From Diacronema lutheri (lineage: Eukaryota; Haptophyta; Pavlovophyceae; Pavlovales; Pavlovaceae): DNA of 64,000 bases. Below, one piece after another: positions 30,435 through 38,841 of this stretch; positions within the stretch are counted from its first letter, which is position 1; each line of letters starts with the position of its first letter. The stretch lies in assembly GCA_019448385.1 (NCBI GenBank), contig JAGTXO010000004.1, forward strand, positions 186,001 to 250,000, written 5' to 3'. The notes under the pieces were generated by a model. That model ran no database searches and had not been told where the DNA came from. It saw only the letters and a program-made list of their open reading frames with translations. The translations under genes were made by a program, and so were the position numbers.

Positions 30435-33400
30435 ATGCGGAGCGTGGCGATCCTGCGCGAGACGTGCTCGCGATTCGAACGGCGCGCGCCGCTCACGCCG
30501 CGGCACGTGGAGCGACTCGTCGGCGAGCACGGCGTGCGTGTGCTCGTGCAGCCGTCGGCGCGGCGCGTCTTCGCCGATGCCGACTACGCGGCGGCGGGCG
30601 CCGAGCTGCGCGAGGACGTCTCGGCCGCGACGGCGCTGCTCGGCGTGAAGGCGGTGCCGATCGAGCTGATCGAGCGGCTGCCCGGCCGAACCTTTGCATT
30701 CTTCTCCCACACGATCAAGGGGCAGGAGGCAAGCATGCCGCTCCTCGACGCGTGCGCGCGCACGGGCGCGCGCCTCGTCGACTATGAGTGCATCCGCGCG
30801 GCAGGCAGCCCGGCAGGCGCGCGGCTCGTCGCGTTTGGCGAGTTTGCGGGCAAGGCGGGTGCGATCAACGCGCTGCGCGGCCTCGGCCTCCGCCTCGCCG
30901 CGCTCGGCGAGCATACGCCCCTTCTCGCGCTGCGCGGCGCGTTCGAGTACGAATCGTACGCGGCCGCGTGCGCCGCGCTCGCCAACATCGGCACCGCGCT
31001 CGCGGCGCCGGGCGCGCTGCCGGCTGGGCGCGCGCCGCTCGCAATTGCGATCACGGGTGCGAGCGGCAACGTTGGCCGCGGCGCGCTCCACGCGCTCCGC
31101 CAGCTCGGAGAGGCCGCGCTGCAGCTCGTGACGCCCGCCGAGCTCGGCGCGCCGTTGGCGCTTGCCGCCGCGCCGGCGTGCGCGGTGCGCGCGACCGCGC
31201 TCGGCGCGGCGGACCTGGTCGCACCGCTCAAGCGCGGCGCGCGCTTTGACAAGGCCGAGTACTACGCGCGCCCCGAGCGCTACGCGCCCGCCTTCCACGA
31301 GCGCCACTTGCCGCACGTCGACCTGCTCATCAACTGCGCCTATTGGGACGAGCGCTACCCCGTTCTCCTCACCGCGCGCCACCTCGCCGACGCGGCGGCG
31401 GCGGCGCGCGCGCGCGGCGAGCGCGCGCAGCGGCTACAAATGATCGCCGACCTCTCGTGCGACGTCGGCGGCGCGCTCGAACCGCTCGTGCGCACGACGA
31501 CCGTTGACGCGCCCTTCTTCGTGTTCGACTTTGCGGCCGCCGCCGAGCGGGCCGCGCCGCATGCGGACGGCGACGGCGACGAGCAGGCGGCGCGAATCGC
31601 GGCGCTGCGCGGTGACGGCGTCGCGGTGCTCGGCACAGACATTCTGCCCGCCGAGCTGCCGCGCGAGGCGAGCGAGCACTTTGGCGACGCGCTCCTCCCG
31701 TTCGTGCCGACGCTCGCCGATCGTGCGGTTGCCGCGCGCACCTTTGTCGATCAGCTCGACACATCGGTGGTGGGCGGGCCGGCCGGACTGCCGCGCGAGG
31801 TGTGGGCCGCGATCGTCGCGTGCGACGGCACGCTGACGCCACGTTACGAGTACATCGCGAAGATCCGCGCCGCGCGCGCGCGCGCGGCTGCGGCCGGCGG
31901 CGCGAACGCGGCCGGCGGTGCGAACGCGGCCGACGGCGCGCGCGCGCGCGTGCGCCTGCACGGCCATCTGTTCGACTCAGGCCTGATCAACACGGCGCTC
32001 GACACGGTCGAGCACGCTGGTGGCCGCCCCGAGCTCCTCCGCGTGCGTGCCGGGCTGGGCGCGCACGGAACGTCAAGCGCGGTGCTCGCAATTGAGATGC
32101 CGCGACGTGCGCCCGCTGCGGCCGCCTCCGCCGGCGCGCGCGCGCGCGGTGAAGTGGAGCCGACGGCCGAGGCGCGCCTCGCGGCGCTGGTCGAGCGGCT
32201 GCGCGAGCTTGCGGCGAGCCGGCCCGCCGCCAGCGCGTCGGTTGCGCTGCTGCGCGAGCCGGCGGCCGAGTCAACAGCGGGTTCGCGCGCGCTGCCGACC
32301 GTCGAGCTGCTCAAGCGCGACGGTGCCACGCCGCACGTGTGCGTGCTCGGCGCGGGGATGTGCGCGCTGCCCGCCGTCGAGCTGCTCACGCGCGACGGCG
32401 CCACTCAGGTGCACGTCGTCTCGGCCGAGCCTGGCGAGGCGGCCGCGCTGTGCGCCGCGCTCGGCCGGCCCAACGCGGTCGCCGTGCGCGCGGACGCGGC
32501 ACTCGGTGGCGGTGGCGGCAATGGCGGCGAGGCGGAGGCGACGGCGGCGGAGGTGCGCGCGCTGATTGCGCAAAGCGACGCGGTCCTCTCGCTCCTCCCC
32601 GCCCACCTCCACGCGCACGTTGCGCGCGCGTGCGTCGACGCGCGCACGCCACTCGTAACGGCTTCATACGTGAGCGATGCGATGCGCGCGCTCGCGCCGG
32701 CCGCGGCGGCGGCGGGCGTGCCGATCTTGTGCGAGATGGGGCTGGACCCGGGCATCGACCACATGAGCGCAATGGCGCTCCTCGACGGCGTGCGCGCGCG
32801 CGGCGGCACCGTCGTGTCGCTCGCGTCTGCGTGCGGCGGGCTGCCGGCCGCCGAGGTCGCTGCATACACCCCGCTGCGCTACAAGTTCTCGTGGTCGCCC
32901 GCCGGCGTGCTCGCCGCGCTCGAGCAGCCGGCGGCGGCGCTGCGCGACGGCACGCGCGTCGACGTGCCTGGCGGCGACGCGCTCCTCGCCGCCGCCAGAC
33001 CGTACCGCTCGGCCGGGCTCGGCAGCGCGTTCTCGCTCGAGGTTCTGCCAAATCGCAACGCGCTGCCCTACGCGGCGCTCTACGGGCTCGAGCTGGGCGC
33101 GCTGCGCGCACTGTCGCGCGGGACGTTGCGGTACGCGGGCTGGGCCGCCGACATGGCCGCGCTCCGCCGGCGCGGCCTGATGGACGCGGGCGCGCGCGTG
33201 CCGGCCGACGTGCACAGCTGGGCGGCGCTTGGGGAGCGCCTCGCGCTCGGCGACGCGCGCGCGGGCGAGAGCGACGCGGAGGCGGCGCGTGCGGCGGAGC
33301 TGGCGCGCGAGCTCGGCCTGCTCGGCACCGCCGCCGCTGGCGCGCCCGTCCCGCCCGGCGCGCCGCTGCGCGGCGTGTTCGCCGCGCGGCTCGCCGAGCG

Positions 33401-33743
33401 TCTCGCATACGCTGCGGGCGAGCGCGACGCTGTGCTGCTCGAGCACGAGGCGATCGCCGAGTGGCGGGGCGAGGCGCGGGCGGAGCGGGTGGTGTGGACG
33501 CTCGCGCTCGCCGGCGGTGGCGCCGCCGGCGAGCCGTCGGCGATGGCGCGCACCGTTGGGCTGACGGCCGCGCTCGGCGTCAAGCTGTTGCTGCGCGCAG
33601 ACGCGCGCGCCGCGCTCGGCGGCGGCGTGCACGTGCCGACGCGGCGCGAGGTGTACGAGGCGGTGCTGCCGCTGCTCGCGGCGGAGGGCGTGCGCTTCGG
33701 CGCCAAGCGCCGCGCCGCGCTGCCGCTGAACGTCGCTTACTAG
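30435..33743 (+). CDS. AASS: bifunctional lysine-ketoglutarate reductase / saccharopine dehydrogenase
   Basis: The protein has 1102 residues and no intron. The N-terminal half is LKR: MRSVAILRETCSRFERRAPL, LLGVKAVPIELI, and AFFSHTIKGQEASMPLLDAC with DYECI. The C-terminal half is saccharopine dehydrogenase: VCVLGAGMCALPAVELL (Rossmann loop), LSLLPAHLHAHVARAC, and CEMGLDPGIDHMSAM followed by SACGGLPAAE (substrate site). Together they convert lysine plus 2-oxoglutarate to saccharopine and then to aminoadipate semialdehyde and glutamate, the first two steps of lysine breakdown, mitochondrial in animals and cytosolic in plants. No clear transit peptide is present, so a cytosolic location is possible. 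At the SDH Rossmann loop a short segment looks duplicated (VELLKRDGAT, then VELLTRDGAT). Domain order and length match the eukaryotic fused enzyme. Confidence 0.95.
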   Translation: MRSVAILRETCSRFERRAPLTPRHVERLVGEHGVRVLVQPSARRVFADADYAAAGAELREDVSAATALLGVKAVPIELIERLPGRTFAFFSHTIKGQEASMPLLDACARTGARLVDYECIRAAGSPAGARLVAFGEFAGKAGAINALRGLGLRLAALGEHTPLLALRGAFEYESYAAACAALANIGTALAAPGALPAGRAPLAIAITGASGNVGRGALHALRQLGEAALQLVTPAELGAPLALAAAPACAVRATALGAADLVAPLKRGARFDKAEYYARPERYAPAFHERHLPHVDLLINCAYWDERYPVLLTARHLADAAAAARARGERAQRLQMIADLSCDVGGALEPLVRTTTVDAPFFVFDFAAAAERAAPHADGDGDEQAARIAALRGDGVAVLGTDILPAELPREASEHFGDALLPFVPTLADRAVAARTFVDQLDTSVVGGPAGLPREVWAAIVACDGTLTPRYEYIAKIRAARARAAAAGGANAAGGANAADGARARVRLHGHLFDSGLINTALDTVEHAGGRPELLRVRAGLGAHGTSSAVLAIEMPRRAPAAAASAGARARGEVEPTAEARLAALVERLRELAASRPAASASVALLREPAAESTAGSRALPTVELLKRDGATPHVCVLGAGMCALPAVELLTRDGATQVHVVSAEPGEAAALCAALGRPNAVAVRADAALGGGGGNGGEAEATAAEVRALIAQSDAVLSLLPAHLHAHVARACVDARTPLVTASYVSDAMRALAPAAAAAGVPILCEMGLDPGIDHMSAMALLDGVRARGGTVVSLASACGGLPAAEVAAYTPLRYKFSWSPAGVLAALEQPAAALRDGTRVDVPGGDALLAAARPYRSAGLGSAFSLEVLPNRNALPYAALYGLELGALRALSRGTLRYAGWAADMAALRRRGLMDAGARVPADVHSWAALGERLALGDARAGESDAEAARAAELARELGLLGTAAAGAPVPPGAPLRGVFAARLAERLAYAAGERDAVLLEHEAIAEWRGEARAERVVWTLALAGGGAAGEPSAMARTVGLTAALGVKLLLRADARAALGGGVHVPTRREVYEAVLPLLAAEGVRFGAKRRAALPLNVAY

Positions 33744-33772
33744 GCGGGGCGGTAAATTAACCGCGGCCGCGG

Positions 33773-35251
33773 CTAGCGCTCGCGCCAGCCGCTCGAGCCG
33801 CCACCGAGCGTGCCGCCCGGCGCCGCGAGGCGCGCGAGGAGATCGCGCGAGATGCGCGCGGCGCCCGCGGCCGCGCCCGCCAGGTTGAACGCGTCCGGCC
33901 CCACCTGCAGAGCGCTAAGCGCGCCGCACACGTAGACCGGCGCGTCCTCCGCCCACCGCAAGGTTGGCGTAAGCACCGGCATACCCGCCTCGACGCGCGC
34001 GGCTCGCCAATGCGCGTGCAGGCTCGCAAAGAGCGCGCGGTCGGGCGGCGCGCGCGCGGCCGCCGCGGCGCTCACGTCGGCGCGCGCGCCCGTCGCGAGC
34101 CACACCTCGTCGAAGCGCTCATCCCACGTGCCGCCGCCCGCCGCAGCTCCGCGCAGCGCAACGTGCAGCGCGCCGCCGCTGCGGTCGGCCGCGGCGGCCT
34201 CAACCTCGATCGCCTCGAGCACGCGCAGCGCGGCGCGCCACGGCGGCCACGCCCAGCGCGCCGCCGCGCGCGCACGCAGCTCATTGTGCGCCTCGGGCGT
34301 GACGCTGCCGCCCGGCCTCGCCGCGCGAAGCAGCGCCGCGCGCTCGGCCGCGCCCGCCGCGTAGAAGGCGCGCTCGAGCTCGTCAAAGGTGGGTCGCCAG
34401 TGGCGCGCCATCCAGCGCGCGTCGATGTCGAATGGCCGCACGGCCAGCGGCGCGCGCGCGCACAGCACCACCTCGCCCCACGCGCCGCCATCGTTGGCTG
34501 CATGCAGCGCGAGCTGCGCCGCACTCAGTCCACCGCCGACGATGAGCAGCCGGCGGCGGCGCGCGCCGAGCGCGGCGAGGAGCGCGGCGAGGAGCGCGCG
34601 CGCCGCGCCCGCGAGCCAGCGCGCGCCGCCCGCCGCCGGCGCCGTCGCCGCCGGCGCGCGCATCGTGGCAACATGCACGACGTGTGCGCGCGCGGCCGGC
34701 GCAAGCGTGCGCGCCCAGCCGGGCACGACGGGCTCGGCAGCGGCGGCGCCGAGGGCGAGCACGACAAAGCGCGCGCGCAGCTCGCGCCCGTCATCCAGCT
34801 CGAGCACCGCGCCCTCACCCTCGCGTCGCACGCGCGCCACACGCGCCGCGCGGACGAGCGGTCGGAGTGCAAACTCGTCGAGCGCCGCGTCGCAAAAATC
34901 GGCGAAGAGGCGCGCGCCGGGCGCGGCCCAGCCGGCGCCGGCGGCGGGTAGCTGCATGAGCTCGCTCTCGCGCCCACGTGCGCGCGCAAACGCGCGCAGC
35001 GCGTCGTCCACCGCGCGCGATGGGTGCGGGTGCGCGAACGTTGGCGAGCGGAGCGTGCGCACGCGCTGCACGGCGAGCGCGCCGCGCCAGCCGGCGAGCC
35101 ACGTGCCGGCGGGGTCGAGGACGCGTGTACGCGCGAGCAGCAAACGCTCGTCCAGCCCCGCCGCGCGGCAGTCGCGCACCAGCCGCGCCGCCACCGCCAG
35201 CCCGCACGGGCCCGCGCCGACTATCGCCACGTCCACGTCCGGCGGCTCCAT
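33773..35251 (-). CDS. FAD/NAD(P)-dependent monooxygenase-like protein
   Basis: The protein has 492 residues. It has two dinucleotide-binding motifs: VAIVGAGPCGLAVAARL at residue about 8 (FAD, GxGxxG) and RLLIVGGGLSAAQLALHA at about 225 (NAD(P)H). A further ATG-like element (VWLATGARADVSA) and a C-terminal VYVCGALSALQVGPDAFNLA close the FAD site. The layout resembles flavin-containing monooxygenases and lysine/ornithine N-hydroxylases, but the substrate cannot be read from sequence. No targeting peptide or membrane helix is evident. It is divergent from the plastid membrane protein gene with only 17 bp between the two start codons, and convergent with LKR/SDH (29 bp between stops). Confidence 0.75.
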   Translation of the reverse strand: MEPPDVDVAIVGAGPCGLAVAARLVRDCRAAGLDERLLLARTRVLDPAGTWLAGWRGALAVQRVRTLRSPTFAHPHPSRAVDDALRAFARARGRESELMQLPAAGAGWAAPGARLFADFCDAALDEFALRPLVRAARVARVRREGEGAVLELDDGRELRARFVVLALGAAAAEPVVPGWARTLAPAARAHVVHVATMRAPAATAPAAGGARWLAGAARALLAALLAALGARRRRLLIVGGGLSAAQLALHAANDGGAWGEVVLCARAPLAVRPFDIDARWMARHWRPTFDELERAFYAAGAAERAALLRAARPGGSVTPEAHNELRARAAARWAWPPWRAALRVLEAIEVEAAAADRSGGALHVALRGAAAGGGTWDERFDEVWLATGARADVSAAAAARAPPDRALFASLHAHWRAARVEAGMPVLTPTLRWAEDAPVYVCGALSALQVGPDAFNLAGAAAGAARISRDLLARLAAPGGTLGGGSSGWRER

Positions 35252-35268
35252 CGTGGCAACTCTCGGCG
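35252..35268. promoter_or_regulatory. 17-bp head-to-head junction
   Basis: The start codons of the monooxygenase (minus) and the plastid protein (plus) are 17 bp apart, so each promoter must lie partly inside the other gene, or one start is mis-assigned. Confidence 0.4.
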
Positions 35269-35853
35269 ATGCCGCTCACGGCGCTCGTCGGGCTCGCGGC
35301 GCTCGCCCTCGCGCCTGGCCGGCCACCGCTCGTCGCTCGGCGCGGTGGAGGCGCGAGGATGAGCGGCGGCGGACCTAATGGCGCGTCCGGCCACGGCGGC
35401 GACGCCGACGTCTTTGGCGGCGCGCAGCGGCTCGAGTCGCTCAAGGCCGCCGCGCTCGGCGCGGCGAGCGGCGGGCTCGCGTGCGCGCCGGTCGCGCTCG
35501 TCGCAGCGGGCTTCGACCTGGCGACGTGGGAGTTCGACGTGGACACGCTCGCGCTGGCGAGCGCGCTTTTTGCCATCACCTACCGATACACTGTGCGAGA
35601 GGACGCCTCGCCGATGCTCCGGCAGGGCGCGGTCGGCGCGTTCGCGCTCAGCCGCGCGGGCGCGGCCGTGCGCGTGCCCGACACGTGCGCGCCCGCGCCG
35701 CTGCGATGCGAGCCGTACGGGTTGTACCTTGACCCGACGATGCTCGCGCAGGGCGCCGCCGCCGCGCTCGTTGGCGCATGCGCGTTTGGCGCCGCCGCCG
35801 CTGCCGTCGACTACGCGTGCACGCGCGGCTGGCTGCGGCGCGTGCGCGGCTGA
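35269..35853 (+). CDS. plastid-type membrane protein of unknown function
   Basis: The protein has 194 residues. A short hydrophobic N-terminus (MPLTALVGLAALALAPG) and basic segment look like a bipartite plastid signal in an alga with secondary plastids. The mature part has SLKAAALGAASGGLACAPVA, then WEFDVDTLALASALFAITYR followed by YTVREDASPML and QGAVGAFALSRA. This resembles a plant/cyanobacterial thylakoid or envelope protein with a conserved tract of the kind ALFGIVYRYAVR; I recognise it as that uncharacterised group but recall no established function. Two or three membrane helices are likely. The start was set at the Met that begins the hydrophobic signal. Confidence 0.65.
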   Translation: MPLTALVGLAALALAPGRPPLVARRGGGARMSGGGPNGASGHGGDADVFGGAQRLESLKAAALGAASGGLACAPVALVAAGFDLATWEFDVDTLALASALFAITYRYTVREDASPMLRQGAVGAFALSRAGAAVRVPDTCAPAPLRCEPYGLYLDPTMLAQGAAAALVGACAFGAAAAAVDYACTRGWLRRVRG

Positions 35854-36057
35854 CGACCGGGCGGGGGGTGGGGATGAGTTTCGCGAGCGAACTCAATTAA
35901 GAGACAATGCGCGTCGCGGCGCCGTCGTAGATTGTTGCCCGATGGGCCGCTTGACGCGCCCGGCCAAATCCTCTGCTAGCCGGGCGCGGTCTGCGCGCTC
36001 GCGGCGCGATAGGCCACGCGAAGGCGAAGTCAGGGCACACCGTCGTCCGCCTGTCCA

Positions 36058-36097
<40 letters not shown>

Positions 36098-36507
36098 CGG
36101 GGGAAGGGTTTGGGGGGGGGGGGGGGGGGTCTCGCGAGTGCCCGTCGGCCATACCGCGCGTGCCGCTCGCGGCCGAGCTGCGCGTCGTCGATCGCGCCGC
36201 GGCCGAGCGCGCGTGATAGCATAGGAACATGCACAATGGGCCTAGCTCGACACCGTGCGCGCGCCGGTGCCTCGCGTCGCAGTGCGCCCCACCTGCGTCC
36301 TTGGCTGCAACACCCACGGCGCACAGCCCCAACGCGCGCCCCTGTGCTCACGGCCGCTGCGCACGCATTGTCATCCACCCCGGGCACGCGCATTTCACTA
36401 GGCGCCGGCAGCTGTGCGCGCCGGTGAGTCGGGGCTCGCGCGCAGCGCGGCAGCAGGGCGGGCAAGGGCGATCATGGGCACCGTTTTCGCGCGCTTTTGG
36501 TTCAGCG
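35854..36507. other. intergenic region with G-homopolymers
   Basis: This is 654 bp between the plastid protein and the Ppx/GppA-type gene. It holds a run of 40 G (36058-36097) and one of 18 G (36112-36129). Apparent reading frames across it are Pro/Gly-rich artefacts of the runs. No RNA gene or family signal was seen. Such runs may form G-quadruplexes or be length-variable. Confidence 0.6.
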
Positions 36508-37773
36508 ATGGAGCTGATCGCTCGCCGCGCGGCCTTCGACGTCGGCAGCGGCGCGGTCAAGCTGCAGGTGGCGGACGTGGACGTGGCTTCGGGGCGGGTG
36601 GTGCGCGTTGCCTTCGCTGCCGAGCTCCCCGTCAAGTTTGCGCTCGATTGGAAGACTCACGGCCGGCTGTCGGACGCGATTATCGCCGACGGGCTCGGCG
36701 CGCTCCGCGCGCTGCGTGCCGAGTGCGCCGCGCACGGCGCGCGCGCGTACGCGGCGGTCGCGACCGAAGTCTTCCGTAAGGCGTGCAACGGTGCGGACTT
36801 CCTCGAGCGCGCGCGTCACGAGCTTGGCATCGAGATCGATGTCATCGCGCAGGACGCCGAGGCGCGGCTCGGATACCTGACGGCGCGCGCGCTCGGCGCG
36901 CGGCCGCGCGGCGACGGCGGCGGAGTCGTGGCGTGGGACTCAGGCGGCGCGAGCTTTCAGGTAAGCACCGAGCTTGCCGTTGACAGCGCCGGCGCTGCCG
37001 CCGGCACCCTCGCTGTCTACGCCGGCGCGCTTGGCGCGAGCGTTGCGACCGCACTGCTCGTCGAGCGCGTGCAAAAGTCGACGCTGCGCGAGACGCCGAG
37101 CCCCAACCCGGTCGCGCCCGAGCAGGCGGATGAGCTAGTGCGCGCACTGCGCGAGGCGATGCCTGACGCGCCCGACTGGCTGCGTGGCGCGCGCGCCGTC
37201 GCAGCGATCGGCGGCCCAAACTCGCTCTTCAACGCGGCCGCGCTCGTGATCGCGGCCGAGCGAATCGGCGGCAAGCGCGGCGGCGCGGACGCGGACGCGG
37301 AGGCGGCGGAGGCGGCAGAGGCGGCGGAGGCGGCGGCGGAGGAGGCTGCGCTGCTGCGGCTCGCGCGCGGCGAGCTCGGCTCGGACGACGAGCGCCCCGC
37401 GCGAGGCGGCGGCGACGGCGCGTCGCGCGCCACGTTGAAAATGCGCGCCCTACCGCTGCGCCACCCGCACGCGCGCGCGGACGGCTTCATCGCGGCCGAG
37501 CCGCCCGTCGTGATCGAGCGCGCGCACGTGCGCTCCGCGGTGCACGCGCGGTGCGGAGAGTCTGACGAGGTGCTCGCGCTGCTCGGGTACGCGGAGAGCG
37601 GCCTGCTCGTGCCCAAGCTTTGCCTGCTGCTCGCGGTGATGGAGGCGGCGCAGCTTGAGGCCGTCGACTTCTGGCCGGCCATCGGCTCGTGCGCGGGCGT
37701 GCTCGGCAGCGCCGAGATGTACGCGCGCGGGCGCGAGCTACGCTTCGAAAGTGAGGAGGGCGGTGGAGAGTGA
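36508..37773 (+). CDS. Ppx/GppA-type phosphatase
   Basis: The protein has 421 residues. The N-terminal RAAFDVGSGAVKLQVADVD matches the phosphate-1 loop of the exopolyphosphatase/GppA (ASKHA) fold (usual DxGSNSxR, here GSGAVK). VATEVFRKACNGADFLER and IDVIAQDAEARLGYLTA follow, and VVAWDSGGASFQVS is the phosphate-2 loop (usual DIGGGS). The C-terminal helices are interrupted by an Ala/Glu-rich low-complexity insert at about residues 258-290. The family hydrolyses polyphosphate or pppGpp; which is used here cannot be told. The start at 36508 puts the phosphate loop at residue about 10, as in the family; an open frame extends upstream but is not conserved-looking. Confidence 0.8.
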   Translation: MELIARRAAFDVGSGAVKLQVADVDVASGRVVRVAFAAELPVKFALDWKTHGRLSDAIIADGLGALRALRAECAAHGARAYAAVATEVFRKACNGADFLERARHELGIEIDVIAQDAEARLGYLTARALGARPRGDGGGVVAWDSGGASFQVSTELAVDSAGAAAGTLAVYAGALGASVATALLVERVQKSTLRETPSPNPVAPEQADELVRALREAMPDAPDWLRGARAVAAIGGPNSLFNAAALVIAAERIGGKRGGADADAEAAEAAEAAEAAAEEAALLRLARGELGSDDERPARGGGDGASRATLKMRALPLRHPHARADGFIAAEPPVVIERAHVRSAVHARCGESDEVLALLGYAESGLLVPKLCLLLAVMEAAQLEAVDFWPAIGSCAGVLGSAEMYARGRELRFESEEGGGE

Positions 37774-37983
37774 GCTGTGGTGCGCTGAGACACTCGCGGT
37801 GCCACGTTTTTTTCTTTTCTTTTTTTTCGGAGTCTCCGAGCGTAGTTCGCCCGTTGGACGCGGGCGTGCGAGCATGGTGACGGCTGATGGGCGCTTGCGA
37901 CGAGGGGCTGTGAGCCGGAGACAAGAGGGAAGCATGGGGCGATCGAGGGAAAAGGCAACAGGGGATGAAAAGGCAAAAGGGGA
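37774..37983. other. gap before tRNA-Glu
   Basis: A 210 bp stretch. A T-rich run (TTTTTTTCTTTTCTTTTTTTT-like, about 37808-37829) follows the phosphatase stop and may help transcription termination. Nothing else is seen. Confidence 0.4.
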
Positions 37984-38056
37984 TTTCCCCGCCGGGACTC
38001 GAACCCGGGTCTACAGAGTGAGGATCTGTTGTCCTGACCGTCTAGACTACGGAGAA
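37984..38056 (-). tRNA. tRNA-Glu (CTC)
   Basis: Reading the minus strand, a 7-bp acceptor stem (TTCTCCG with CGGGGAA, one G-T pair) and a GTCT...GGAC D arm are clear. The anticodon stem ACAGA/TCTGT encloses the loop TCCTCAC, and a perfect T arm CCGGG-TTCGAGT-CCCGG follows. The loop gives anticodon CTC for Glu (GAG). Position 33 is C where nearly all elongator tRNAs have T. No intron is present. 73 nt including the discriminator A. Confidence 0.88.
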
Positions 38057-38626
38057 TTGGATGAGAACAGGTCTGGAAAATAAAGATCATATAGTATTCG
38101 TCTTGGGACACTCGATGCCAACCACAAGGTTGCCCGCGCTGCTCGCGGCGGCCACAAGTGGGGTGTGCGGCTGCTCGCGGCGGCGCGCCACGTTGCGGGG
38201 GCGCCGGCATGTCGCAATCCGTGCGTTCACGTGCGTCCATGTGCGCCGCCTTAACGCGAAGCCGGGGGGGGGGGGGGGGGGGGCACCGTGCCGCACGCCC
38301 GGGCGCCGGCTGCGCGCCGCGCCATCGCCGGGGGCAGCGCGGCGCGGCCGGCGTGACGCCGTGTGCCGCTTGCACCCGTCTGTCAAAGGAGCTCCCGACC
38401 GACTGCGCGCCCGAAATCTTGCCCGCGCGCGCGGCAGCGCGCTCGCCCTGCACGAGGCGCGGCTGCTTCGCGCTTTCGAGGCCGCGCGCGCGGCGGCCTG
38501 CAGGACGAGTTTGGCCAGCCGCGCACGCGCGTGCTGGGCCAGATACGCGCCGCACAGCACCACCGATCCACAACGGCATCCAAATGTTGGTGCAAAATGG
38601 TTCGTCGCACGCCGCAGCAAAAGTGT
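38057..38626. other. inter-tRNA spacer
   Basis: This is 570 bp between two minus-strand tRNA genes. It includes a 20-G run (38264-38283). No supported gene was found; the open frames here have no recognisable motif and change frame with the G run. Confidence 0.5.
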
Positions 38627-38700
38627 TGCGGGCGGAGAGTATCGAACTCTCGACCTCCGCATTATGAGTGCGACGCTCTGACCAACTGAGCTACACCCGC
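38627..38700 (-). tRNA. tRNA-Met (CAT), elongator
   Basis: The minus strand has a 7-bp acceptor stem (GCGGGTG with CGCCCGC, one T-G pair) and a D arm TAGCTCAGTTGGTCAGAGC. The anticodon stem TCGCA/TGCGG has loop CTCATAA, and the T arm is GAGAG-TTCGATA-CTCTC. The anticodon is CAT. The TTCGATA loop and AGCTCAGTTGGTC D arm fit the elongator rather than the initiator. No intron. 74 nt. Confidence 0.92.
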
Positions 38701-38841
38701 GAGCTAAATTTCATGTGAGATTTTGGTTATGAGAACAACTGTCACCATGATCGGGAGCCCGATTATTCATTTTGGGGCGGTTCCCAGCTTGCCCTCCTCG
38801 CCGTTGTGCGGCTCCCTCGCGCGTTGTGCCAGGTGGGCACA

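Noticed and set aside
35893-36465. Pro-rich minus-strand frame across the G homopolymers
   Set aside because: The Pro run is simply the homopolymer read as CCC; flanks carry no signal.
38061-38689. Several overlapping open frames between the two tRNAs
   Set aside because: They cross a 20-G run, overlap the tRNA, and have no recognisable motif.
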